A stretch of 64,000 bases of DNA from Lichina pygmaea (Eukaryota > Ascomycota > Lichinomycetes > Lichinales > Lichinaceae): positions 496,001 to 560,000 of the forward strand of contig OY730169.1 in assembly GCA_963422465.1 (NCBI GenBank), read 5' to 3'. Below, in pieces: positions 11,537 to 22,886 of this stretch; the first letter of the stretch is position 1, and the number at the start of each line of letters is the position of its first letter. The position numbers and the translations under genes are program-made. The notes beneath the pieces are model-generated. The model ran no database searches and was not told the DNA's origin. It saw nothing but the letters and a program-made list of their open reading frames with translations.

Positions 11537-14500
11537 TCATAGCTTCGCCGCCGCCGCTGATTGACCGTCGACACGGCCTCCCTGGTTCAACAACTCCACC
11601 GCGGCGTTTGCAATGCACAACTTGCCCGTCTCGAGGACTCTGGTCTGGAAAACGATCTTCGTGGTGCCGGTGCCGGTGCCGGCGCCGGCGCTTGCGCTGC
11701 CGGTACCGGAAGAACTAGAAGTAGAAGGAAGAGAAGAAGGAGGCGGAGAAGAAGAAGAGGATACGATCCACATTTCCGTGCGCAGAGTCTGACCCGGGAT
11801 GACCGTCCCCGCGAAGCGCGCCTTGATGTTCCGGAACGGGCCGTGCTGCTGGTACACGTGCTTGGCCGAGATGCCGAGGAAGCACAGGCCGTGCAGGATC
11901 GGCTCGGCGAAGCCGCCCACCTTACTGAAGGCCGGGTCGATGTGCAGCGGGTTGCGGTCGCCGCTGAGACGGTAGAGCGCCGCCTGTTCCTCCGTCGTCT
12001 TCTCGTCCACGCTCATGTCGGGCTTGTTCGGGTCCGGCGGGAGGTTCGACGCCGTGGCCGCGGCGGGCCGACGCGACGTCGCCTTGGACGGCCCGCCGAA
12101 GCCGCCGGAGCCGCGGATGAACACGGACGACTCGTTGTAGAAGACGTCCTCGCCCGTCGCCGCGTCCTTGGTCGTCGCCCCGGTCACGACGATGGCCGCG
12201 GTCCCTTTGTCGATGACGTCGACCAGGCGTGGATACGACACCAGCGTGCCGGACGTCGGGATCGGATGTTGCCGGATCTCCAGATATTGTTCGCCGTGGA
12301 GAAGCATCATCTGGAGCAGGGAGATGAGAACGCAGCCGTCACCGGGAGCAGAGGGCAGATGGAGCGGGCGGAGACAGAGGGGTACAGAGACGATGAGCGG
12401 AGAGGAGGCCACGTACAGGAGAGAAGTTGGCGACGATGTCCTCGTAAGTAAACGGAGTCTGGGCGCCGAAGAAGGGAACGACGCCTGGCGAACGTTGCCA
12501 TTGTCAGCATGTTGCCCATCGACCGCAGCGGGACACAGCCACCAAAGGAGCAGACTCACCGAATGAAGGAAGGGCCTGGAAGTTGTCATCGTGCTCGTAG
12601 ACCAGCGGTAGATCCCTCCGCCTGGCACCGACACCAAGATCTGTTGTACAGCCGGTCAGTCGAGGCGATGCACTCTTCCGAGAATGGCCTCGGAAGCAAT
12701 GATGAAGGACGACGACGACGACGGGAGGGAATATCGAACGGACGGGGGATGGCTGAGGGACGGGTACGAACTCACTGTAGAGAATGACGTCTCGGTCATC
12801 GTACGAGAATTTGGATCCTTCCGCCTTGGCTTCCTTCGCGCGCGCAATGTTGTCGAGGATGGTCTGGTCGACGGCGCCACGTCCTTTCTTCTGCGTGGCG
12901 GCTGCACCGGCACCGGCGCCGGCCTCGCTGCTACCGCTTCCCCGAGACCGGTTGGCCATGTTGCTCATGATGCTCTTGAGCCCGTCCTGCGCGTCCTCCG
13001 GGTGGTCGGCGCGACCGTCGTCAAAGTCGACAATCTTGTCCCAGACCTCGGCGACGGCCTCGGGCGTCAGTCGTCGGTCGACAGGGAAGCCGTGGCCGCC
13101 GCTGCGCTGCCATCGCGTGCGCGCGATCCAGCCGCTGCCGACCTCGTACAGGCCGCCCGTGCGCGGCTCGGGCATCTGGTCGCTGCAGAGCAGCGCCACC
13201 AGCGGCGCGACGTACTCCGGTTTGAACGCCCGCACCATCTCCTCGGGCATGATCGTCCGCGTCATGTTCGTGCCGGCGTTCGGCGCGATGGTGTTGACCA
13301 GGATGTTGTACTTTGCACCCTCACGCGCCAAGGCACGCGAGAAGCCAAGGATGGCGAGTTTCTGGACCCCGTTCGAATCAGCCCCAGTCCAGAGTCATAC
13401 AGAAAGCGAAGGAGCACATGGACGCCCTACCGCCGCTGCGTAGTTGGCCTGCCCAAAGTTCCCGTATACGCCGCTCGTGCTCGTGGTGTTGACGATGCGG
13501 CCAGACTTCTGTCTCAGGAAGTGCGGCCAGGCGGCCTTGGTGACCTTGTACGTGCCCCTCACGTGTACCGACATGACCTGGTCCCACAGTTGGTCGTCCA
13601 TGTTGGCAAAGGCCTTGTCTCGAAGGATGCCGGCGTTGTTGACGACAATGTCTATGCGGCCAAAGGCGTCCACGGCGGCCTTGACGACGACGTCGCCGTC
13701 CTCGGCCGAGGCCTTGATGGCAACAGCCGCGCCGCCCATCCGTCGAATCTCCTCGACGACCGAATCGGGGTTGACGAGATCGTTGACGACGACGGCAGCG
13801 CCGAGCTTCGCGAACAACAGCGCATATGCGCGACCGAGGCTGTCAAAGCATGAGCACGTGCTGAATTGTGACTTCGGGCGACTTACCCGCTGCCGGCTCC
13901 AGTGATGACGACGACCCTGCCACGGAAATCAACGGTCTCACCAGACGGATTGCCCTCCAGACTCAAGGCCTCCTCGAGCAGGTTCATGAAATCGGCAGGT
14001 CCATCCGGATGGCTGGGGCGCGAAAAGTCATTGACATCGCTCCATTTGCGAGCAACGGCACCCGGGGTGAAGGAAGAGTCGGTCTTCAGAAGAGCACCCT
14101 TGGCACGCTCCCAACGTAGTTTGGCGATGTGGCCTCCTCCAACCTCGAAGATGGACCCCGTCTCGGTCTCGTTTGACGGATGGACAAGCACGGCGACGAG
14201 CGGGACCACCCAGTCGGGCTTCAGGTTCTCCAGCATGTGAGGTGGCATGACGGTCTCCGTCATGCGGCTGGCCGCTTGAAGCCTGTCAGCCATCGCTCTC
14301 ACCTCGACCAAGCAGCCCGTTGCGCCACCGTACCTATTGGCGCGATGACGTTTGCGAGGATGTTGTACTTGAGCCCCTCCTTGGCGAGGGTCTCGGTAAA
14401 GCCCACTTGCGCCAGCTTGGCCGCTGCATCGATGTCAGCTTGTGTGTCGGCCAGCGCCGGGTAAAGAGCCATACCCGAGTAGTTCGCCTGGCCAAAGCTT

Positions 14501-15025
14501 CCAAAAAGCCCCGCCGCCGACGCCGTGTTGATGACGCGTCCGTATCTCTGCTTCCTAAAGTACGGCCACGCTGCTCTCGCGCACTTGTACGCCCCCTTGA
14601 CGTGCACCCCCATGACCAGATCCCAGTCGTCGTCGGCCATGTTCTTGAAGCTGACATCCCGTAGGATGCCGGCGTTGTTGGCGAGCACGTCGATCCTGCC
14701 AAAGGCTGTGACAGCCGCTTCGATGATCCTATCACCGTGCTCTACACTGTCGTAGTTTGCAATGGCCTTGCCGCCAGCGGCCTGGATCTGCTTGACCACA
14801 ACATCCGCGGCCTGTGCGCCACGGTCGGTCAGCATCGGCCTTGGACGTCGGTGGAGGACGAGTAGCTACCTTTGTCGAGGTTCCTTCGCCCTTGAAAGAG
14901 CCTCCCAGGTCATTGACGACGACACTGGCGCCTCGAGAACCGAAGAAGGTGGCGTAGGCCTTACCCAAGCCGCCGCCGGCCCCCGTCACAACGACGGTCT
15001 GGTTGTCGAAGCGGAGCTCCCCCAT
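11537..15025 (-). CDS. FOX2: Peroxisomal multifunctional beta-oxidation enzyme (hydratase-dehydrogenase)
   Basis: Nine exons on the minus strand (15025-14870, 14811-14475, 14423-14334, 14274-13887, 13839-13431, 13361-12776, 12640-12560, 12484-12417, 12310-11537) join in frame to about 962 residues. Two tandem short-chain dehydrogenase domains follow one another. Each has the Rossmann turn TGAG[GS]GLGxAYA, the NNAGILRD motif and a catalytic QANY[SA]AAK box; in the second domain Ser is replaced (QANYAAAK). A C-terminal MaoC-like hotdog hydratase-2 domain has [20 protein letters not shown] with the catalytic Asp and His. The last residues are AKL, a peroxisomal PTS1-type signal. The protein converts trans-2-enoyl-CoA to 3-ketoacyl-CoA through the D-isomer. 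Odd points are a Ser/Pro/Gly-rich insertion inside the hydratase domain and a Gly/Ala linker ([20 protein letters not shown]) before it, which together make it longer than usual. Confidence 0.95.
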
Positions 15026-15220
15026 GCTGTTGCGACGGCAGACGGAGAAGGTGGAAGCGGTTCTAGTTCGGAGCGGTGCGCAGTGATGGAAAGAGCAAGG
15101 CAGGGCCTGTGAGACGCGCTGCTGATCGCTGTGAGGGATCCTGAGTAGAGCTCGAAAGACGGATGGTAGCTGAGCAGGGCAGCCGTAAGAGGGGATCATC
15201 GAGTCGCGACCTGCTAGAAG

Positions 15221-15226
15221 CCTCGG
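15221..15226. promoter_or_regulatory. Candidate FarA/FarB (fatty-acid response) site upstream of FOX2
   Basis: CCTCGG lies about 196 bp upstream of the FOX2 start codon. This hexamer is the known core of the FarA/FarB oleate-response element that activates peroxisomal beta-oxidation genes in filamentous ascomycetes. A single hexamer occurs often by chance in GC-rich DNA, so the call rests on position and on the identity of the gene. Confidence 0.35.
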
Positions 15227-15925
15227 CACATGCTCGGCCTTGCGAACCGTTGCTCGGTCGGATTCAAGTTTCTCCGAAGTTCCGAGATCCGAGAACGATC
15301 ACATGGAAACCGGATACGGCTATGCTTAGGTAAGGTATCAGCATCTGATCAGCCCTATGGCTGGCGAAAGCTCCAGGAATACGCCACGTAAGTTTACGTT
15401 ACCACGGTTACGTACAGGTACGTTACGTAGAGACCAAGGGAAATCAATCCATCGACATGCAGCTGAAACCACTTTAGGAGACGGTCTCCTTCAAAGATGA
15501 TACCTTTCGTCCTGCAGCACAGGTATCGGGCCCAGCATTCCGTGTTCTCTGCAGAGCGCAACAGCCCACCACTCTTTGTCTGTACGGGGTACATACGCAC
15601 GAGGGGCTGGAAAGACCACTTTGGTGGTGGGTCGAGGTTTCCTAGCCAACGTGCGTACTCGTATGGCGTAGCCTCCTGACAGAACATCGCACAAAATGGA
15701 ATCAGGTAGCATCACTGCTACTCGTACAGACCCTCTCTTCTCCACCACACTCGATCCCTACAGTCATTATCTCCATCGATGATCTCTACATACGTACCTC
15801 CCTTGTTGCCAGCAGCTGGCTCTTGCCACAGCCTACCCCGTAACTGGCTCGTCTATCGTCGACGCCAGCGGATCACGTGTTGTCATCGTGAGTGCAGTTC
15901 GTAATGAATCTCGGCCGGATATGTT

Positions 15926-16401
15926 CGGACAATTGATACGATGCCCACCTCTATGCAACTTTTCACTTACAGTACCAGCCCCCCTTTGTACGGAGTACGA
16001 GTACTTCCATGCCCCCTCGCTTAGTGGTACGTACCCGGGAACCTCGAAATTAGTGAAGATCCCTGAGGAAAAGAAGTACTTCAGAACTATTGACATGTCA
16101 GCCTTCCATGCCCCGGCCTCCCGACTCCACACAGCTGACAGAGTCTCCATACCCCCAAAAGTACCAGGGATGACACCAAAATCAAGGTCGGACTATAGTA
16201 ACGTAGAGCTAGGCATTGGATGCGACTAGGAAAAAAAAATGCGACCGAGACCTGTGCACTGCGTGATGTCTCCAAGAGTTATGACACTTGCATCCTGGTC
16301 AACTTTGAAAAGTACTTAGGTTTAGGTGGCCCGGCTGGGTGCGGTGTATGTATCCAGGTACGTACCCTTAGCCGAGGGGCATAGAAGTAAGAAGTTGTCC
16401 G
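15926..16401. mobile_element. MULE-like non-autonomous DNA element, copy A (476 bp)
   Basis: The element starts CGGACAATTGATACGATGCC and ends with a matching GTTGTCCG. Its last 250 bp (about 16130-16300) are clearly related to 32430-32600 of the nested elements: both contain CC(A/C)ACCCCCAAAA-like and GTAGAGCTA[AG]GCATT[AG]GAT words followed by an A-run. At 476 bp it matches the 475 bp of the outer element at 32261-33334 once later insertions are subtracted. The flanks share only ATGTT, so the 9-bp target duplication seen in the other copies is not preserved here, consistent with an older copy. It has no coding capacity. Confidence 0.55.
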
Positions 16402-16966
16402 ATGTTTAGTACGAGTACGGAGTACTCCGTACGTTTACGTACTTGTCCGACCCGAGGAGCCTCGAAGCTGAAATCTTCATTCGTCTTGCAAACAAGGCCG
16501 TCCGAGGCCTACGTATCGTACCCATACGTACGGAAGTAGCTCGTACGGAAGTACACACGCATGCGTGTCCGGGCCTCCTCGGAAGGCCTCGCTTCATTCG
16601 CGCTTAAGTAGCGACTCTTGCACGAGGGTCCGTACGTTTCGTACGTACAGTACGTATGTACGTACGAGATCGGACGGCAATATTCTCAGAGGGTACTGGA
16701 CTGGCGCACCGCCCAGTACATGTTGCTGGAGAGAACTTTCCTTCAACATTAGGATTGACCGGTGATACTACAAAAGAGGTATAATTCGCTCGAGTAGTCG
16801 CCGGTGCAGCATGTACGAGGCCTCTCTGAAAATCTTGCGGGCCAGGAACTTGGATGCTGGTCCTCTGGAGATATAAGATCGCCGTGAATTTCGTCGCGGC
16901 TCATTGTGGCATCACACAGCAAGCGAGTCAAGGAGAAGAACGACTGCCAACCAAAGGGCCGAGACT

Positions 16967-18049
16967 ATGCATCTGTTCCCGCTTCTGTCTGCGACCATTG
17001 CTCTTTGTTTAACGCAATTGGCCGTGGGCCTTCCACAACAAAAACAGCAACAACAACAACAACGACAAGAAGAGGAACAACAACTGCTGCCTTCACACAC
17101 AAGAGATAGAATTCTTCTCGATGCTCTGAAAATTGCGGGCGCGGTAGGCGCTATTCCTGTACTACACAGCTTGAGAGCGTACCTCCTTCGAGGTCGTCAA
17201 GGCAACCTCCAGAATGGCCAAGAACAGAATGGCCAGAACCAAAAATTGGCAGGCTTGGCGAGAGCCAAAAGGATCGTGCTTGAAAACTCGGAATTGAGGC
17301 GGTGCATGTATAAAGTTTTTGACAAACATGTCGTTGTAAGCCTCTGTGTTGTTCCCCACCTGATCTTTCTGGTTTCAGGAATATCTTGAATGAACTGGCT
17401 AACACTGTTCAAGACAGCTGCCGGCAAATACACCGAAGAAGTGCAAGTCTCGGTAGACGAATGGAACACTGCCGCCGACAAGTGTAGACATATCCCAGGC
17501 TGGTCCGCAGAGATTATGTTGTTGGATCCGAGTCGGAAAGTAAGATTTGATATGAGGGACGAGCCCTCGACGCCCCCGCGCGACGAAGGCCCCCAGCAGC
17601 CACTGCAGTTCCGCGTGAACAACCTTGGGGGGGTGGGTTCGAAGGTACGCAGCGGTATCGGCTCTGCCTTCAGGTTGTCGCCAGCTGTGGGTCCTGTGGG
17701 TGCAGGTATGCGTCAGGGCGCGCTGCTTCGAGGAGCCCCTATCGGGGGGTGAAGTATGTAGGCAGCTTCACGAGGTCGACGCTACCTCTCGCCCACGAAC
17801 ATCCTCCCACAGCCTGCACCCAATGGCCCAGCCTTGCCTTTGAATCAGTTATCATGTCACAATCATGGATCCGAGCAGCATCCAGCACTCCTGTCCCCTC
17901 CCCTCTCTATACCCTTCAGGCAGGAGCCTTACCCCAAGTCACGCTCTACTCCTTGGCACTCCTCATATTTACCCGAGCCACAGCCAAAAATGGTCCTTTC
18001 AAGCAGGCCAAGACGGAACCCGGGAAGTCCGGCTGTAGGGAAATGTTGA
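16967..18049 (+). CDS. Small secreted protein, uncharacterised (family with 30249-31204)
   Basis: The model is three exons: 16967-17335, 17414-17705 and 17766-18049, giving about 314 residues. Exon 1 begins with a signal peptide (MHLFPLLSATIALCLTQLAV), then a Gln-rich run, a hydrophobic helix (LLDALKIAGAVGAIPVL) and a basic helical part. Intron 1 is GTAAGC..AAG, phase 0, with a CTAAC branch word 16 bases before the acceptor. Exon 2 contains VSVDEWNTAADKCRHIPGWS and a Pro-rich tail. Intron 2 (GTATGC..CAG) removes two in-frame stops and continues the same frame into a Pro/Ser-rich C terminus; without it the protein ends at 17752 (235 residues). Beyond 18049 the frame reopens to about 18242, so a further exon is possible. 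No family is recognised. The motif [DE][FW]xxAA[DE][RK]C is shared with the secreted protein at 30249-31204. Confidence 0.5.
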
Positions 18050-18563
18050 CAAGGTGTTTCGTGTTGTCCACCAGTGACGCTCAAAGTCTACACAGTGTCT
18101 ACCGACGGCGGCTGGAGCGAGAAGCCCGACCGCGCGTCTCTCGAGGCGTGGGCACGACAGACAAAGAAGCGACTGCGTCTGTGGATAGCTGTAACTCGAC
18201 CAACAGCGTCTTCTCGCCGAAGACGAGAAAGGAGAGGAATAGACTAAGATCCGAGCTCGTGTGCTCCGTACGGTACTGCACAGCAGCATTCTATGTCCAC
18301 CGCCCCTTCTCTCCCAACGTCTCCCCCCTCACCAGTCTCTCTAGACCACATGGCTGTTCGCACAGACCGAATTCTTTTCATGTACCGTAGACTAGAACTT
18401 TCGCGACGACTCGAAGAGACATCGTGAACGGACGTGCCAGCGTACGAGCGGTACGGTACCTGCCCTCGTCGCGCCTTGGCAGGTCTTGGCGGTCTTGACA
18501 GCCTTGACGGTGTCGACGGTCTCAATGTCGATATGGATCCTCCTGCCCACGCCAATGCGTCTT

Positions 18564-18647
18564 GCTCACGCCCATGCTCACGCCCATGCTCACGCCCATG
18601 CTCACGCCCATGCTCACGCCCATGCTCACGCCCATGCTCACGCCCAT
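18564..18647. repeat. Perfect 12-bp minisatellite, 7 copies
   Basis: GCTCACGCCCAT repeats seven times without a mismatch. Because the unit is a multiple of three, it creates open frames such as (CSRP)n and (REHG)n on either strand. No gene context supports translation. Confidence 0.9.
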
Positions 18648-18892
18648 GTTTCTGAAACAGAGCCGTTGATATTATCGATGGCCGAGACCTTGGCCTTGAG
18701 ACCGTGTCCTTGACCGAGGCGGAGACCTTGACCGAGGCGGATAGACAAAGATCGGGACCCGAACCCACATCTTAGACCGAGCCCGAGACCGAGACAAAAA
18801 CAGTCGAGAAACGACCGACGCTGAGCCTCCTCGTTGGACGGGAGAGACGACTTGTTCGAGTACGGTAGCATCGAGACAGTGATATCATGCGA

Positions 18893-18959
18893 GCACCATC
18901 GAGCAATTACCATCGAGCAAGTACCATCGAGCAAGCACCATCGAGCAAGCACCATCGAC
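18893..18959. repeat. 14-bp tandem repeat, about 4.7 copies
   Basis: The unit GCACCATCGAGCAA is repeated with one- to two-base differences in each copy. It lies in the same repeat-rich intergenic stretch as the 12-bp minisatellite. Confidence 0.8.
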
Positions 18960-19600
18960 CGACCAAGCATCCAGCAAACTCGCATCGAGCGTAGAGAGTG
19001 GCATTCAATCACCTTGTGCGACCCAGACTCCTTGAACCGCCGAGACCTCTTCGACGCCCGAGATCACTTGGAAGAGGAACGTCGTGGAAGTCTTTCTTGT
19101 CGTGATCGAGCTCGTGAAGACGGTTTGCCTGGCTGGACAGGATGTAGATCGGCGGGACATCGGTGGGGATTGGGGCAGGTCAGTGGGGGTCGGTGGAGAT
19201 CACTCAGGGCGGACAGTGTCGCGACGGTTTCACGTCACACATATCGTATCATGTTGACGTTGTCGACAATGGAATCTAGATTGTGCGGCCGATGGGTGCT
19301 TGGTCTCGATGATGATGATGGTCGGGTGGTCAAGTGGATTTGTTCAATGGATGCTTTGGTGTGTCGTCTTTGAATGTAGAATGCCATTGTGAAATAGCAT
19401 GTATGTGTACGGTCGACATGCAAAAAGCTGTGTACAGGGTGTATGCAAGAAGCCAAGGACAGTACGTAAAAAGCGCTAGCAGTTACGACGACTCTCATCG
19501 CCGTAGGAAAGATCGACGATTGCTCCATGTGTACGAGGGGTACCTGTAGTGCAGTAAAAACTCCGGATAGCATCGTGTTTGCTGATGAGGAGGGAGAGCA

Positions 19601-19625
19601 GAGAGAGAGAGAGAGAGAGAGAGAG
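19601..19625. repeat. GA dinucleotide microsatellite
   Basis: A GA run of about 12 units lies in a purine-rich region downstream of LEU1. It has no coding role. Confidence 0.85.
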
Positions 19626-20264
19626 ATTCCCCTCATCCGGTATCTCCGGAGACAAGGGAGAAAGATCGGGATGAGAAAAGAAGTGAAAGCAGTAGCGGAA
19701 GGAGAGGAAGAAGAAAAATAAAGCAGAGAAAACCAGAAGACCAGGACAAGGACAAGGACAAAGCCAAGACCGAGACAACAGAAAAGAAAAGAAAAAAGTC
19801 AAGACCAAAAAGAAAGCTGCAAGAACACCAAGCATGTGCACTAGCCAAGAGGCTCTCTGGCCCAGGGACTCACTAGCTAAGAGACTGACCGAACTGACGT
19901 GTGCGTGCAATCAAGATGTGCGAAACAAAGATGTACGGAGGATGGAGGTGGGCGGGGAAAGGAGGAGAGGGAGAGCCAGGACAGCTGACAGCAGATGGCA
20001 GACAGCAGACAGACAAGACGAACACAACGGTAGCACGGAAAGGATACGGACAGTAGCGTAAGAGGGACCCATTACGAATGGAGAGACGATGATGATGATG
20101 ACGATGATATCCAACAGAAGGTCCCGTTCAAAGGGGAAACCAAACATTTGGCCAAGGGCCTGGAGAGATGAGGGGAATATGATGTTCTGTAATGCACTGT
20201 AGGATACTGTGATGTACTGCGCTGCAACACGATGTGCTGTAGAGCGCGCGTGCAACGACCGTCT

Positions 20265-22886
20265 CTACCACTCCAGCGGTTCGCTCTTGATTTCGCCCCT
20301 GTTCGTCTTGGGCAGCGGCGCGGCCTCGACTTTGACCGGGCCCGCAGTGGCGGCGGCGGTCGTTGTAGACGAGGACGACGAGGACGACGATGATGACGAC
20401 GGCATCGTCGTCGTCGTGCCTCCCCTCGCAGGACTCCGTCGCAGGTAGCCCGTGCCGTCGAGCCACGGCGTCTTCTGCGAGCGCTGCCTCTCAAAGGCGC
20501 CGATCTGGGCCTCCATCTGCATCGTCAGGCCAATGTCGTCGAGGCCGTTGACGAGGCAGTGCTTGCGGAAATCCTCGACCTGGAAGCGCGCGAGCTCGGC
20601 CTCGCTCTCGCCCGCGGACGCGTCCCGGATCGTCTGGGCCACGAGATCGACCTCGAGCTCGTGCCCGGCCCTGGCCGCGGCCGCGATGCCCGAGAGGTCG
20701 TCGGCCGACTCGATCGCGACGGGCAACATGCCGTTCTTGAACGTGTTGTTGTAGAAGATGTCGGCGAACGACGGCGCGACGATGCAGCGGATGCCAAAGT
20801 CCAGCAGCGCCCACGGCGCGTGCTCGCGCGAGCTGCCGCAGCCGAAGTTGGGCCCCGTCACCACCAGGATCTTGGCCCGGCCGTAGGGGTCGCGGTTCAG
20901 GACAAAGTCCGGGTTCGGCGACCGGTCGTCGCGGTAGCGCAGGTCGTGGAAGAGCGCGCCGCCGAGCCCCGTCCGCTTGATCGTCTTGAGGAACTGCTTC
21001 GGGATGATGGCGTCCGTGTCGACGTTCGACCGGTCGAGAGGGGCCGCGATCCCCCTCAGCGTCGTGAACGGCGGTAGACCGGTGCCGGCCGCGCCGACCG
21101 CCGCCGTGTTGGCGTGCGGCTGGGCGTCCTCGGGCACGTCGAAGACGCGATCGAGCTCGTCGTCGTCGTCGTCAATGTCGTCGACCCCCTCGACCTCGGC
21201 CGCCACCTCGACCTTGCTCGGCCATCGGTCGACGGGCCGGCCGAGCTTCCGGACGTCGGCCAGCCGTCCGGCGACGGCGGCGGCGGCGGCCATGACCGGA
21301 GACACGAGGTGCGTCCTGCCGCCGGCGCCCTGACGACCTTCAAAGTTCCGGTTGCTCGTGCTGGCGCAGCGTTCCTTGGGCGCCAAGATGTCCGGGTTCA
21401 TGCCGAGGCACATGCTGCAGCCGGCCTCCCTCCACTCGAAGCCGGCGTCGACGAAGACGCGGTCCAGACCCTCGGCCTCGGCCTGCTCCTTGACGAGGCC
21501 GGACCCGGGAACGACCATGGCGCGCTTGAGGTTCGGCGCTATGCGCTTGCCCTCGACGACGCGGGCGGCGGCCCGAAGGTCCTCGATCCGAGAGTTTGTG
21601 CAGGAGCCGATGAAGATCTTGTCGAGCTCGATCTCCTGCATGGGCGTGCCGGGTACGAGACCCATGTACTCGAGCGCCCGTCGCGCACTCTCCCGCTTGG
21701 CTTCGTCTGGCAGGTCTCGCGGGTCGGGAACGACGCCGGTGATGGCGACGACGTCCTGCGGACTCGTGCCCCACGTGACCGTGGGCACGATATCCTTGGC
21801 GTCGATGAGGACGTCGGCCTCGTAGGTTGCGCCCGGGTCCGAGCGCAGGCCGGACCAGAACTTGACGGCGCGCTTCCACATCGGCGAGTCCGGCTTCGGT
21901 GCCAAGGGCCGGTTCTTGAGGTACTCGAACGTGGTCTCGTCCGGGGCGACCATGCCGGCGCGCGCACCGGCCTCGATGGACATGTTACATATCGACATCC
22001 TCGCCTCCATGCTCAGGCTTCGGATGACCGAGCCGCAGAACTCGATGACGGCGCCGTTGCCACCGGCCGTCCCGATGACGCCGATCGCATGCAGGACGAC
22101 GTCCTTGGAGCTGACGCCAGAGGCCAGCGTCCCCTCGACCCGGATCCGCATGTTCTTGCTCCGCTTCGTGATGAGCGTCTGCGTGGCCAGGACATGCTCG
22201 ACCTCGCTCGTGCCGATCCCAAACGCCAGCGCCCCGAAGGCGCCGTGGGTCGACGTATGGCTGTCTCCGCAGACGACGGTGGTGCCGGGCAGCGTAAAGC
22301 CTTGTTCGGGCCCGATGATGTGCACGATCCCCTGTCGCTTGTCGCCTAGGCCAAAGTACGTCAGGCCGAAGTCCTGGACGTTCTTCTCGAGCGTGGCGCA
22401 TTGCGTCCGCGAGTCTGGCTCGGCAATGAACGATCTGACATCCTTGAAGTCGCGTCTCGAGCTGGTGGGAACATTCTAGCGACGGCCAGTCAGCCGAGAT
22501 GGCAGTCTCCTCCCGAGGGCAGCTGCACCATACGTGATCTGTCGTGGCCAGAGTGCAGTCCGGCCGCCGGACCTTCCGTCCTGCGTTTCTTAGGCCTTCA
22601 AACGCTTGCTGTCACCCCCGTCAGCCCGACGAGCGACGCGTGCTGCGCGCTGCGCGCTGCGTGCCGCACGGCCGAAGACTCACCGGCGAAGTGACCTCGT
22701 GGACGAGGTGGCGATCTACATGGTACCAGATGCGTCAGTCATGCCTCAACAGCGACTACAGACGAGCGGAGATATAGACGACGGACCGATATACAGCAAG
22801 ATGGTGCCATCGGGTCTCTCGTCGACGATGTGCGCTTCAGAGACCTTGTCGTAGAGGGTCTTGGGCTTCCTCTCGGCGGACGGCAT
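20265..22886 (-). CDS. LEU1: 3-isopropylmalate dehydratase (fused LeuC-LeuD), leucine biosynthesis
   Basis: Four exons (22886-22787, 22715-22684, 22608-22534, 22475-20265) give about 805 residues, starting [20 protein letters not shown]. Conserved landmarks follow in order: [44 protein letters not shown] and [10 protein letters not shown]. The cysteines of the last two bind the [4Fe-4S] cluster. The C-terminal LeuD swivel domain has [16 protein letters not shown] and [20 protein letters not shown]. The enzyme isomerises 2- to 3-isopropylmalate in the second step of leucine synthesis. Intron 1 uses a rare GTCCGT donor but must be spliced to keep LLYIDRHLVHE. The tail after the LeuD domain is a Ser/Thr-rich extension of about 50 residues (a run of Ser, then [14 protein letters not shown]), which is unusual. 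No perfect Leu3 site (CCGGNNCCGG) was found upstream. Confidence 0.96.

Larger units (their letters stand above)
15026..16966. other. Intergenic region with repeat copy and GTAC-word clusters
   Basis: This is the divergent region between FOX2 and the secreted-protein gene. It contains the FOX2 promoter, the MULE-like copy at 15926-16401, and dense GTACGTAC / GTACGGAGTAC-type words at about 15390-15430 and 16405-16670. No protein-coding gene was seen. Confidence 0.5.
18050..20264. other. Intergenic region rich in tandem repeats
   Basis: This 2.2 kb stretch between the secreted-protein gene and LEU1 (convergent) is dominated by repeats: a 12-bp minisatellite, GACCTTGACCGAGGCGGA-like imperfect repeats at about 18685-18740, a 14-bp repeat, a GA microsatellite and purine-rich AAGGACAAGG sequence at 19740-19800. 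Open frames across it are repeat artefacts. Confidence 0.5.

Noticed and set aside
17750-18390. 213-codon alternative frame over the secreted-protein 3' end
   Set aside because: It starts at a non-ATG codon and would conflict with the frame that continues cleanly across the proposed second intron.
18434-18713. Cys/Ser/Arg/Pro or His/Ala repeat proteins
   Set aside because: These frames are produced by the 12-bp minisatellite; there are no flanking coding features.
18564-18959. CRISPR-like array
   Set aside because: The units are direct tandem repeats without spacers, and the genome is a fungus.
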